From assembly GCA_943789305.1 (NCBI GenBank), contig CALSTP010000001.1, positions 596,178-660,177 of the forward strand: a stretch of 64,000 nt of DNA. The letters are read 5' to 3'. The position numbers were made by a program, and so were the translations under genes. Shown piece by piece: positions 52,429 to 61,173 of the stretch; position 1 is the first letter of the stretch, and the number at the start of each line of letters is the position of its first letter. The DNA comes from an uncultured Flavobacteriaceae bacterium. Its GTDB lineage: Bacteria; Bacteroidota; Bacteroidia; Flavobacteriales; Flavobacteriaceae. The notes below the pieces were generated by a model that saw only the letters and a program-made list of their open reading frames with translations, was not told the DNA's origin and searched no databases.

Positions 52429-54105
52429 TTATGATTCCCACAAAACTGATTCATTTGCTTTATGCCATTTTTCAAAATTGCTTTGATATTTTTGATCAAC
52501 TTTATTTCTTTTAATTTTAAGAGTTGGGGTGACCAGCTCATTTTCAACAGACCACTCATCTTTTACAACGATTAAGGTAGATATTTTTTTGTAATTATCA
52601 AGTTTTGCATTGATGTCTTCTAATTTTTTTTCGAGGTTTTGAGTTAATTTTCTTGGATCAATTGTCTTTCCAACCTCTGAAAGTACAGCTAAACAAATTG
52701 GTTGTGGGATTCCCATTCCTGTAACACATATTTGTTCAAATTCTATGATGTCTGCAAAATAATTTTCAATAGTTAGGGGTTCTATGTATTTTCCTTTTGT
52801 GGTTTTAAAATTATCTTTTACTCGTCCAGTTATGAATAAATACCCCTCCTCGTCAATGTGTCCTTGGTCTCCTGTATGCAGCCAACCGTTTTTGAACACT
52901 TCAGCAGTTATTTTGGGGGCTTTGAAATAGCCTTTCATCAAGAATTCTCCTCGCATCAATATTTCATTGTTTTCTTGGTCAATCGAAATTTCAACACCAT
53001 CTTGAGCACGACCAACAGAGCCGGGTTTCCTAGTTTCTCTTGCATCCAATTGGGTACAAATAGCTAAATTTTCGGTCATTCCGTAGCCGTTGGTGATGTG
53101 GATGTCTATATCTCTAAACCACACCCTTTGACTTTCCATCATCGGAGCTGCTCCAGAAACAATTGCTCTTGCTTTACTTAGACCCAAACTTTTTTTGAAT
53201 TTCTTTTTTAAAAACCCTGAAATAAGGGGGATACTCAAAAGTTTGTTTAGTTTTTTTTGTGGGATTTTTCCAAGAATTCCCATTTGAAATTTAGTCCATA
53301 TTCTGGGAACTGCAAAAAACACAGTAGGTTGGGTATCGCTGAGGTTTTTTGCAAAAGTATCTAGAGATTCCACAAAAGACATGGTTCCTCCATATCGAAA
53401 ACACGTATGTTCTACTACGATTCTCTCTGCAATATGGTTTAGAGGTAAATAGCTAAAAAAGTCGTTGTTCCCATCCAGATTTATTTTAAGTACATTAGAT
53501 CCCTCGATCAATATTTTTGTAGCATCGTATGCTCTGTAATCAATTACAACACCTTTAGGGGTTCCTGTTGTTCCAGAAGTAAAAATAATTGTCCAGATAT
53601 CATCCAGTTTAGGAACATTTGGTTTTTCAATTGGTTGAAAATTATTGATGAAATCATTCCATTGATGGGCGTTGCTTATTTTTGAATGTTCTTTGTAGTG
53701 GGGAAATGCTATTACAGGCATATCATCACGCACTCCACTTTTCATTTCCTCCCAATTTTCAAGTTTTCCAGCAAAAAGGGCATCGACCTCACCGAATTCA
53801 AGAAGGTTTTTTATTTCATTTGATTTAAGTGTAGGAAAAAAGGGCACACTTACATAGCCCGCCATCATTATTGCAAGATCTGCAATTATCCATTCTCTAC
53901 AGTTTTTAGATACTAAACCGATATGAGCTTGATCTCTTAAGCCAAGGGATTTTAATCCTGCCGCTAATTTTCGAGCTAAATGTCCAACTTCTCCCCAAGT
54001 GTAAATTTCCCATTGATCTCCAAAGGGTTGCTTTAGAAAAGGTCTGTTGTGTAGTTTTTTTTCACACTCATAAAATTTAAGTTCTAAAGTATCAGCATTA
54101 TTCAT
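52429..54105 (-). CDS. AMP-forming long-chain-type acyl-CoA synthetase
   Basis: A 558-residue adenylate-forming enzyme. The P-loop FTSGTTGTPKGVV lies near residues 172-184, the GYGMTE motif near 343-348, the hinge-region HTGDQGHIDEEGYLFITGR near 425-443 with the Asp that binds ribose, and a Lys-containing TPTLKIKRN near 530 that would supply the catalytic Lys. The long FAA1-like pattern (YEKLH-type start, IAERIVVEH, FFAVPRIWTK) points to fatty-acid or other hydrophobic carboxylate substrates. It is the first gene of the operon and so activates the imported acid to its CoA thioester. Confidence 0.88.
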   Translation of the reverse strand: MNNADTLELKFYECEKKLHNRPFLKQPFGDQWEIYTWGEVGHLARKLAAGLKSLGLRDQAHIGLVSKNCREWIIADLAIMMAGYVSVPFFPTLKSNEIKNLLEFGEVDALFAGKLENWEEMKSGVRDDMPVIAFPHYKEHSKISNAHQWNDFINNFQPIEKPNVPKLDDIWTIIFTSGTTGTPKGVVIDYRAYDATKILIEGSNVLKINLDGNNDFFSYLPLNHIAERIVVEHTCFRYGGTMSFVESLDTFAKNLSDTQPTVFFAVPRIWTKFQMGILGKIPQKKLNKLLSIPLISGFLKKKFKKSLGLSKARAIVSGAAPMMESQRVWFRDIDIHITNGYGMTENLAICTQLDARETRKPGSVGRAQDGVEISIDQENNEILMRGEFLMKGYFKAPKITAEVFKNGWLHTGDQGHIDEEGYLFITGRVKDNFKTTKGKYIEPLTIENYFADIIEFEQICVTGMGIPQPICLAVLSEVGKTIDPRKLTQNLEKKLEDINAKLDNYKKISTLIVVKDEWSVENELVTPTLKIKRNKVDQKYQSNFEKWHKANESVLWES

Positions 54106-54161
54106 TCGTAAAATAGTTTTTTATTTGTTCAATTTCATTAGTTTGTTTTCTTCTTGTGGCG

Positions 54162-54195
54162 CAAAAAGATAGTCTTTTTTTAGATGCCAGTCAAA
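54162..54195 (-). promoter_or_regulatory. Probable promoter of the catabolic operon
   Basis: On the minus strand, TTTG (54195-54192) is followed after 20 bases by TATCTTTTTG (54171-54162), close to the Bacteroidota -33/-7 pattern. Transcription would start near 54155, about 50 bases before the acyl-CoA ligase start codon. Confidence 0.4.
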
Positions 54196-54292
54196 CAAAA
54201 ATTTGTGGATTGGTTTATGAAGTAGTAACTTCGAAAGCTTTTGAGGAGTGAACCTCAAAATGAATAAGTGAAATTGTTTCAAAGCCTCCTAG

Positions 54293-54406
54293 AATAATCC
54301 GTTTGGAAATGAAATTTATCAAGAACTTTTGGACTGCAAAAAAACCCTAGCAGCAATGCTAGAAAAAATAATCGCATCTCAGGATGCAAAAGAGGGAATA
54401 GCCTAG
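54293..54406 (+). pseudogene. Relic of an enoyl-CoA hydratase (crotonase) C-terminus
   Basis: In the 349-base gap between the ligase and thiolase genes the plus strand reads, in one frame, NNPFGNEIYQELLDCKKTLA, then AMLEKIIASQDAKEGIA before a TAG at 54404. S-x-D-A-K-E-G-I is the conserved C-terminal motif of crotonase-family hydratases, normally followed by A-F-L-E-K-R-K-P. Upstream, a TAG at 54290 closes the frame and no further homologous sequence is evident. So only about 37 residues of a former gene remain, in the orientation of the thiolase. The match is short, hence the modest confidence. Confidence 0.5.
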
Positions 54407-54454
54407 ATAAAAAAAAGCGCTATGAAAATTGAAATAAATAATAAATATTAAAAA

Positions 54455-55636
54455 ATGAGAGAAGCTTTAATTGTATCAACTGCCAGAACCCCTATAGGGA
54501 AAGCCTACCGAGGTGCCTACAACAATACCAATGCACCAACTTTAGGAGCAATGGCAATAGAGGAAGCAGTTGAGCGCTCAGGTGCTTCAAAAGATCAGAT
54601 TGGAGACGTTCTTATGGGTGCTGCCCTACAACAAGGAACTACAGGAGGTAATATTGGTCGGATGGCTGCTATGGCAGCAGGACTACCTTCATCGGTTAGT
54701 GGGATGTCTATTGATCGACAATGTTCCTCAGGAATGATGGCTATTGCTACTGCTGCAAAACAAATTATCTGTGACGGAATGGATATTGCTGTAGGTGGTG
54801 GAATTGAATCGATTAGTTTGGTTCAAAACGACAAAATGAACGTGAGTCGTATGGTCGATAAAGCATTGGTTGCAAAACAACCCCATATTTATATGCCCAT
54901 GTTACAAACTGCTGAGGTGGTGGCAAATCGTTACAAAATCAGTAGAGAAATGCAGGATGCTTATGCTTTACAAAGTCAACAAAGAACAGCTGCAGCTCAG
55001 GAAGCTGGTAAGTTTGACGATGAAATTATTGAAACCACAACCTCTATGGGTGTTATGGATAAAGAAACCAAAGAAATCAGCTTTCATGATATTACCCTAA
55101 ATAAAGATCAAGGGAATCGTCCTGATACTGTAATCGAAGGGCTTTCTGCATTAAACCCAGTTATAGAAAACGGATTCATTACTGCTGGAAATGCTAGTCA
55201 ATTATCGGATGGGGCTTCAGCTTGTGTATTGATGGAAGCTGCTATAGCTGCAAAGCATTCGGTTGCTCCCCTTGGGATTTACAGAGGAATGGCTGTTGCC
55301 GGATGTGAACCCGACGAGATGGGTATTGGACCGATTTATGCGATTCCAAAATTATTAAAACAACACGGGCTTAAGATGTCCGATATCGGACTTTGGGAAT
55401 TGAATGAGGCTTTTGCAGTTCAAGTATTGTATTGCCAAAAGCATTTGGGAATCCCCAATGAGCTTCTTAATGTAAATGGAGGTGCTATATCCATTGGGCA
55501 TCCCTACGGAATGTCCGGTTCTAGAATGGTAGCTCATGCGCTTATCGAAGGAAAACGAAGAAATGCTAAATACGTTGTTTCTACCATGTGTGTAGGTGGT
55601 GGAATGGGAGCAGCAGGGTTGTTTGAAGTAATTTAA
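54455..55636 (+). CDS. Acetyl-CoA acyltransferase (thiolase)
   Basis: A 393-residue thiolase that cleaves 3-oxoacyl-CoA with CoA to acetyl-CoA and a shortened acyl-CoA. The nucleophile is Cys90 in [11 protein letters not shown]; the C-terminal motifs [14 protein letters not shown] (about 343-356, His) and [13 protein letters not shown] (Cys near 379) complete the active site. The length fits degradative thiolases (about 390). It is transcribed divergently from the catabolic operon, which otherwise has no thiolase, and converges on the cyclase gene. It is the final beta-oxidation step for that operon by inference. Confidence 0.92.
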   Translation: MREALIVSTARTPIGKAYRGAYNNTNAPTLGAMAIEEAVERSGASKDQIGDVLMGAALQQGTTGGNIGRMAAMAAGLPSSVSGMSIDRQCSSGMMAIATAAKQIICDGMDIAVGGGIESISLVQNDKMNVSRMVDKALVAKQPHIYMPMLQTAEVVANRYKISREMQDAYALQSQQRTAAAQEAGKFDDEIIETTTSMGVMDKETKEISFHDITLNKDQGNRPDTVIEGLSALNPVIENGFITAGNASQLSDGASACVLMEAAIAAKHSVAPLGIYRGMAVAGCEPDEMGIGPIYAIPKLLKQHGLKMSDIGLWELNEAFAVQVLYCQKHLGIPNELLNVNGGAISIGHPYGMSGSRMVAHALIEGKRRNAKYVVSTMCVGGGMGAAGLFEVI

Positions 55637-55694
55637 AACTTAATGGATTTTATAAGAAGAAGAGTTAAGCAATTTTAATTTGTTGCAAAATTCA

Positions 55695-56453
55695 TTAAAT
55701 TATCGCAACAACTCTGGCAGGTGCTGCAGAAGCACCGACTATTTTTAAAGGAAAAACAGCAACTTTAAATCCTTTTGTTGGAAGTTCATCTAAGTTTACG
55801 AGTTGTTCGATATGACAGTACTCTTTTCTTTGTCCAACTAAGTGGGCTTCCCAAAACAATTCAGAATTATTGGTTTCTTTTGCTTTTTTGATGAGGTATT
55901 TTAAAGGTAAATCCCAGCCCCAAGAGTCAATCCCCATAACTTTAATTCCTTGGTCAATAAGCCATTCAGTAGCCGCAGCACTCATTCCTGTTCCTTTGTC
56001 TGGAAAGTCTTTGGTTCCATTGTAGATATCTCGCCCCGTTTTGATTAAAACAATCATGTCTTTTTTTAGGGATAATTTTTCCTTTTCCAAAAACCCTTGG
56101 ATGTCTTGAATTGTGATTGGATCAAAATCTTCTTTATGTTTCATGTCGATTACAAGACCGTCTGCGTAGCACCATTCCAAGGGTATTTCATCTATGGTTT
56201 TGGAACGAGCTCCATTTACAGTGGGTGAGTAGTGCCAGGGCGCATCCAAATGAGTTGTAGCGTGAACCCCCATTTGTTTTATGGTATCGTCTGCCCAGCC
56301 CATAAAACCTTCTGGGAATAATTTTTTTGGCAAACCCAAAAAACGCAGCAATAACCCCGTTTTTTTATGAGATTTATGCTTAATTCTTACTTTCATAAAC
56401 CAGGGGTCAGATTTATTGTATTGAATGGGTTTTGATAAATCTATAATTTTCAT
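55695..56453 (-). CDS. Cyclase-family (kynurenine-formamidase-like) metal hydrolase
   Basis: A 252-residue member of the cyclase/kynurenine formamidase family. The metal-binding H-x-x-T-H-x-D-x-P-x-H signature is present as HATTHLDAPWH (about residues 83-93), and GIDSWGWD near 177 and EAHLVG near 209 supply the usual further residues. Family members hydrolyse N-formylkynurenine, isatin or other small amides and lactones. No signal peptide, so cytoplasmic. The neighbours do not show tryptophan genes, so a ring-opening role connected with the adjacent catabolic cluster is more likely than kynurenine metabolism. Confidence 0.8.
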   Translation of the reverse strand: MKIIDLSKPIQYNKSDPWFMKVRIKHKSHKKTGLLLRFLGLPKKLFPEGFMGWADDTIKQMGVHATTHLDAPWHYSPTVNGARSKTIDEIPLEWCYADGLVIDMKHKEDFDPITIQDIQGFLEKEKLSLKKDMIVLIKTGRDIYNGTKDFPDKGTGMSAAATEWLIDQGIKVMGIDSWGWDLPLKYLIKKAKETNNSELFWEAHLVGQRKEYCHIEQLVNLDELPTKGFKVAVFPLKIVGASAAPARVVAII

Positions 56454-56516
56454 TGCAATTCTTTATTGATGCCAAAGTTTCTATCTAGCAGCTAGTTTAA
56501 AATCTATTTTGAATTC

Positions 56517-59500
56517 TTACTCAATGCTTAAATAATCTCGCTTCTGTTTTTTAAAAGCCTTGTTAAATTCTATGATATCTTCATCAATTATTTTTTTATA
56601 GGCTTGCATTGTTATATCAACTTGTGCAGTCAATTCTAACCGTACTGCATTATCTTGAGCAGTGGGAGGAAAATCATCAATGGTTATTAGTCGGTTGAGG
56701 TGTCCCAGCTTATTGGTCAATCGAATTGGGAAATTTAGGGGATCTTGATTGGATCTATTCTGCGTTTGATAGAGTGTTTCTTCAATTTGTGTTAGACTTT
56801 TTTGAATTTTTTTAGCTTGCTCAATAAGAGCAGTTGCAGTAGAGTCAGTTTTGTTTTGTTGAACAAAGTCTTTAAGTTTTTTATTGACTGCTCGAATGTT
56901 CTTAATCGCTTTGTGAGCCCCATCTACTGTTTGATTTACTTTATTTACAAAGTCAAATTGTTTTTGCATATCGGATACTGAGGACTCTGATCTTGGGTCT
57001 GGAAGTATTGTAAAGGGTTGTTCTTGTTCTTTTCCATTTACAATTAAACTCACTTTATAATCTCCAGGGACAGCTTTAGCACCAGAAAATGAAGCACTCC
57101 AAAAGATCATTTCTTTTAGCTTTTCAGCTCCTTCATAACGTGTGTTCCATAGAAATTGATTCCCTCCTTTTTTAACATCCAATTTATTTTTATCATCCTG
57201 AGTAGAATAGGATTTTATTAGGGTTCCATCTTGTTGTTTTAATTGAAGTTCTACCAAATCTTTTTCAACATCATAGTTTTTGAGATAGTAATGAATTATA
57301 ACTCCATTGGGAAGATTGGTTCCTTCGGTTAATGAGGTTTTTCCTCCTCTTCCTCTGGTTCGGTAACTGTATTTAGGTTCAAATAAAATTGCTTTTGCTT
57401 CAGTAGAAATTGATTTTAATTGATGAAGTACTGTTAAATCATCAATCATCCAAAGACTTCTTCCTTGAGTAGCAACAATAAGGCTGTTGTCTTTTACAGT
57501 TAAATCTGTAATTGGGACTATGGGTAAATTCTTTTGAAAAGATTTCCAGGAAGCACCATCATCATAAGAAATATACATTCCGTTTTCGGTTCCAGCATAG
57601 AGTAGTCCTTTTTGACTGAGATCTGAACGGACAACTCTTGTAAAGTCTTCTTGAGCAATTCCATTGGTAATGGTTTTCCAAGTAACTCCATAGTCAGTTG
57701 TTTTGTAAAGATAAGGCGAGTAGTCTCCTAGTTTGTAACGAGTACCCGCAACATAACAGGTTCCTGGATCAAAAGGGGAGGGTTCTATACTGTTTATCAT
57801 CGTCCATTCTGGGAGTTGTTTGGGTGTAATGTTGTCCCATGTTTTACCTCCGTTTTGGGTAATGTGGATCAGTCCATCATCACTTCCAACCCAAAGTAAA
57901 CCTTCTTTTAATGGAGATTCATTTGCAGCAAAAATAGTGCAGTAATACTCAACACTGGTATTGTCTTGAGTAATTGGTCCTCCTGAAGATTTTAATTTTG
58001 TGGGGTCGTTTCGGGTTAGATCTGGACTGATGATTTTCCACTCTTGGCCTTCGTTTTCGGTAAGATGTACTTGGTTCGAAAAAGTATAAAGTCGCTTAGG
58101 GTTGTGCTTGCTAAAAATTATAGGAAAGTTCCATTGGAAGCGATATTTCATTCCTTCTGCCCCATGTCCCATAGGATTATCGGGCCATACATTGATTCCG
58201 CGAATGGATTTTTTTTCATGATTTACTCGAGTAAGGAAACCATCATAGCTTCCGCCATAAACAATTTCATTATTCAGGGGATCAATTGCTATATGAGCGG
58301 ATTCTCCACCAGCGGTAGACTCCCAATCTTTTTCTCCTATGGAACTTCCTGAACTGCGGTGTCTAATTCGTATTGTAGAATTGTCTTGTTGTGCTACATA
58401 GATTCTGTAAGGGAAGGCATTGTCAGTTGTAACTCGATAAAATTGTGCAGTCGGTTGGTTGAAATATGTACTCCAAGTTGAACCACCATCATATGAAACT
58501 TGAGCGCCCCCGTCATCAGCAATAATCATTCGTTGGTTATCTTCTGGTGCAATCCAGAGATCATGATGATCTCCATGGGGGGCGTTATGACTTTCGAACG
58601 TAGCTCCACCGTCGGTTGATTTATGGTAAGATACATTCATAACATAGACCATATCTTCATCTTGAGTGTCAGCGTAAATTTTGGAATAATACCAAGCTCT
58701 TTGCCTTAGGGATCTACTATCATTAACGTGTTCCCAAGTTGTCCCACCATCATCAGAACGGTAAACCCCTCCTTTTTCTTTATTTTCGACGATTGACCAA
58801 ATACGGTTCGAGTTTAAAGGAGAAACAGTTATTCCCATAATCCCCAGAGTTCCTTGAGCAAAGCCTTTGTTTTTACTAATTTCTTTCCAACTAGCACCGC
58901 TGTCGGTACTTTTCCAAAGTGCAGATCCTTTTCCTCCACTACTTAAACTGTAAGGGGTTCTTTGAACACGCCAGGAAGCTGCATATAAATGCCTTGGGTT
59001 AGCAGGATCCATTACCAATTCTACAGCTCCTGCTTGAGGGTTTGAGAATAAAACTTTTTTCCAGCTTTTTCCACCATTAATACTTTTATAGACTCCTCGA
59101 TCTTTGTTTGGTTTGTATAGGTCTCCCATTACAGCGGCATAAACAATATCTGGATTTTTTGGATGTACAACAATTCGTGGAATATGTCGTGAATTTGGTA
59201 ATCCCGAATAAGTCCAAGTAGTACCCGCATCTACACTTTTCCAAATTCCCTTCCCAGAAGATACATTTCCGCGAACAGTAACCTCCCCACCGCCAACATA
59301 AAGAACATTTGGGTCACTTGGAGCAATAGCAACAGAACCGATACTCCCTCCAAAATATCCATCAGAAATGTTCTCATAAGTAATTCCACCATCAACTGTT
59401 TTCCAAACACCACCACCTGTTGCTCCAAAGTAAAATAATTTGGGTTGACTGGCAACTCCTACCACTGCTGCAGAACGTCCGCCTCTAAATGGGCCTATGG

Positions 59501-59651
59501 AACGGTATTGAACCGATTCATGAAGCTTGGAAGAATAGTTGGTTGTTTTTAGTTTTTTTGATTTTCTTGATTGGGCATTTGTGTTTTGAATTGAGAAAAA
59601 AAGAACGCTTAAAAAAAAGAGTATTGCATGGGGAAGTGTTGAATATTTCAT
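56517..59651 (-). CDS. Secreted VPS10/sortilin-like Asp-box beta-propeller protein
   Basis: A 1044-residue exported protein with a signal peptide ending about NTNAQ (residue 27). The region about 45-740 contains at least ten Asp boxes of the type S-x-D-x-G-x-T-W (for example KSVDAGTTW, KSTDSGASW, RSDDGGTTW, KTTDYGVTW, ISYDDGASW), forming two beta-propellers of the VPS10/sortilin type. An Ig-like part and a helical C-terminal section (about 900-1040) follow. Such proteins are often labelled glycosyl hydrolase, but no glycosidase catalytic set is evident; most are of unknown function in Bacteroidota. Divergent from the M20 hydrolase gene. Confidence 0.85.
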   Translation of the reverse strand: MKYSTLPHAILFFLSVLFFSIQNTNAQSRKSKKLKTTNYSSKLHESVQYRSIGPFRGGRSAAVVGVASQPKLFYFGATGGGVWKTVDGGITYENISDGYFGGSIGSVAIAPSDPNVLYVGGGEVTVRGNVSSGKGIWKSVDAGTTWTYSGLPNSRHIPRIVVHPKNPDIVYAAVMGDLYKPNKDRGVYKSINGGKSWKKVLFSNPQAGAVELVMDPANPRHLYAASWRVQRTPYSLSSGGKGSALWKSTDSGASWKEISKNKGFAQGTLGIMGITVSPLNSNRIWSIVENKEKGGVYRSDDGGTTWEHVNDSRSLRQRAWYYSKIYADTQDEDMVYVMNVSYHKSTDGGATFESHNAPHGDHHDLWIAPEDNQRMIIADDGGAQVSYDGGSTWSTYFNQPTAQFYRVTTDNAFPYRIYVAQQDNSTIRIRHRSSGSSIGEKDWESTAGGESAHIAIDPLNNEIVYGGSYDGFLTRVNHEKKSIRGINVWPDNPMGHGAEGMKYRFQWNFPIIFSKHNPKRLYTFSNQVHLTENEGQEWKIISPDLTRNDPTKLKSSGGPITQDNTSVEYYCTIFAANESPLKEGLLWVGSDDGLIHITQNGGKTWDNITPKQLPEWTMINSIEPSPFDPGTCYVAGTRYKLGDYSPYLYKTTDYGVTWKTITNGIAQEDFTRVVRSDLSQKGLLYAGTENGMYISYDDGASWKSFQKNLPIVPITDLTVKDNSLIVATQGRSLWMIDDLTVLHQLKSISTEAKAILFEPKYSYRTRGRGGKTSLTEGTNLPNGVIIHYYLKNYDVEKDLVELQLKQQDGTLIKSYSTQDDKNKLDVKKGGNQFLWNTRYEGAEKLKEMIFWSASFSGAKAVPGDYKVSLIVNGKEQEQPFTILPDPRSESSVSDMQKQFDFVNKVNQTVDGAHKAIKNIRAVNKKLKDFVQQNKTDSTATALIEQAKKIQKSLTQIEETLYQTQNRSNQDPLNFPIRLTNKLGHLNRLITIDDFPPTAQDNAVRLELTAQVDITMQAYKKIIDEDIIEFNKAFKKQKRDYLSIE

Positions 59652-59735
59652 AACGGTTTTTTGAAATTGTTATTGAATATACGAAAACTCGGTCAAATAA
59701 AAATTGTATCTTGAAACACCTTTAATTAAATTATA

Positions 59736-61166
59736 ATGAAACAGTTCAATCGATTATTTTGTTTGAGTGCTTTTATTTTTGGAATACTAGGAGCTCAGGC
59801 ACAAAGCAAAGTAAAAATTAAAAAAGAAATCATAGAATCTGTCGAAAATCATAAAGAGTCGATGATCGAAGTTAGCGATGGGATTTGGGAAGCGGCTGAG
59901 ACTTCACTTGAAGAGTTTAAATCTTCTGAATATTTGATAAATTATGCAAAGAAAAATGGCTTTGAAGTTGAAAAAGGGGTTGCAGGAATAGCTACTGCTT
60001 TTACGGCTACTTATGGAAAGGGCAAACCCGTAATAGGAATTTTAGGAGAATTTGATGCCAATGCCGGAATTTCTCAAAAAAGACAACCATCACGTGAAGC
60101 CAGAGTTGTTGGAGGAGCTGGACATGGTTGTGGCCATAATTTATTTGGAACAGCAAGCCTTGGAGCTGCGCTAGCAATAAAAGAACAAATAGAAAAAGGA
60201 ACCCTTCAAGGAACCGTTGTTTTTTTCGGAACTCCAGCAGAGGAAACCATTTTTGCAAAAGTATGGATGGCTCGTGAAGGCCTTTTTGATCAACTTGATG
60301 TTTGTATGGATTGGCATCCTGGAGATGAAATTGAAGCCATTACCCAGAGCAGTAAAGCTTTGGTTGATTTTAGAGTTAAGTTTTATGGGAGTTCCTCACA
60401 TGCTTCATCTGATCCTTGGAACGGTCGAAGCGCTGTGGATGCAATGGAATTGTATACTACGGGATTGAATTATTACCGAGAACACATCAAACCTACTGCT
60501 CGAATTCATTACGATATCGAAAAAGCAGGTGATGTAGTAAATGTAGTTCCTGATTATGCTCAAATCTGGACTCGCTTGAGAGAAAACGACCGTCCCAATG
60601 TAGACGTACTTTATGAACGCGCTAAAGAAATAGCAAAAGGTGCAGCACTTATGGCTGGCGTAAGTCATGAAATTCAATTGATTTCTGGAATTTATGAAAT
60701 TCAAGTGAATCGAACAGGAGCCAAAGTAATGCAAAAAAATATTGAAAGCCTTGGTGGTATTTCTTATACCAAGGATGAAGTTCAATATGCCAATACAATT
60801 TTAAAAGAAACTAAAAAACCTTTGAAAGGCTTAGACGGCAAAATTTATCCTTTGCGACCTTCTTTGCCCGCTCAAGGAGGATCAACAGACGTTGGAGATG
60901 TAAGTCAACTGGTACCGACTATTCGAATGAGTGCAACGGTTGCATCCAAAGGAGGGCCATGGCATTCTTGGGCAGTGGTTGCTTGTACTGGAATGTCAAT
61001 AGGACATAAGGGAATGGTATATGCCTCGAAAGCCTTAGGAATGACTATGGTTGATTTGTTTAAAGATCCTGAATTAGTTAATCAGATCAAAAAAGATTTT
61101 AAGGACAACAGAACAAATCCATCCTATGAGCCTAGAATCCCAGCAGGTCCACCAAAACTAAATTAA
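59736..61166 (+). CDS. Secreted M20-family amidohydrolase (AbgB-like)
   Basis: A 476-residue metallohydrolase with a signal peptide ending about LGAQAQ (residue 22). GAGHGCGHNLFGTASLGAAL (about 125-144) and TPAEETIFAKVWM (about 166-178) carry metal-binding His and Glu residues, DWHPGDE near 192 another His, and the lid domain begins with HASSDPWNGRSAVDAME (about 218-234). The sequence pattern is that of AbgB-type p-aminobenzoyl-glutamate/aminoacyl-amide hydrolases rather than peptidases of the carboxypeptidase G2 type. Export to the periplasm is unusual for AbgB. It precedes the M24 hydrolase gene by 7 bases, so the two are probably one transcript. Confidence 0.85.
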   Translation: MKQFNRLFCLSAFIFGILGAQAQSKVKIKKEIIESVENHKESMIEVSDGIWEAAETSLEEFKSSEYLINYAKKNGFEVEKGVAGIATAFTATYGKGKPVIGILGEFDANAGISQKRQPSREARVVGGAGHGCGHNLFGTASLGAALAIKEQIEKGTLQGTVVFFGTPAEETIFAKVWMAREGLFDQLDVCMDWHPGDEIEAITQSSKALVDFRVKFYGSSSHASSDPWNGRSAVDAMELYTTGLNYYREHIKPTARIHYDIEKAGDVVNVVPDYAQIWTRLRENDRPNVDVLYERAKEIAKGAALMAGVSHEIQLISGIYEIQVNRTGAKVMQKNIESLGGISYTKDEVQYANTILKETKKPLKGLDGKIYPLRPSLPAQGGSTDVGDVSQLVPTIRMSATVASKGGPWHSWAVVACTGMSIGHKGMVYASKALGMTMVDLFKDPELVNQIKKDFKDNRTNPSYEPRIPAGPPKLN

Positions 61167-61173
61167 TTTGAAA

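Noticed and set aside
54239-54260. Inverted repeat TTTTGAGG/CCTCAAAA between the divergent ligase and thiolase genes
   Set aside because: It could be an operator, but there is no T run and no second copy, so I cannot support a function.
54338-54362. CTAGCA/TGCTAG hairpin with seven T on the minus strand, like a terminator
   Set aside because: No minus-strand gene feeds into it (the thiolase to its right is on the plus strand), and the sequence overlaps the crotonase relic, where the codons explain it.
56517-59651. Glycoside hydrolase or sialidase call for the Asp-box protein
   Set aside because: Asp boxes are structural; the sialidase catalytic Arg triad, Tyr and Glu arrangement is not apparent.
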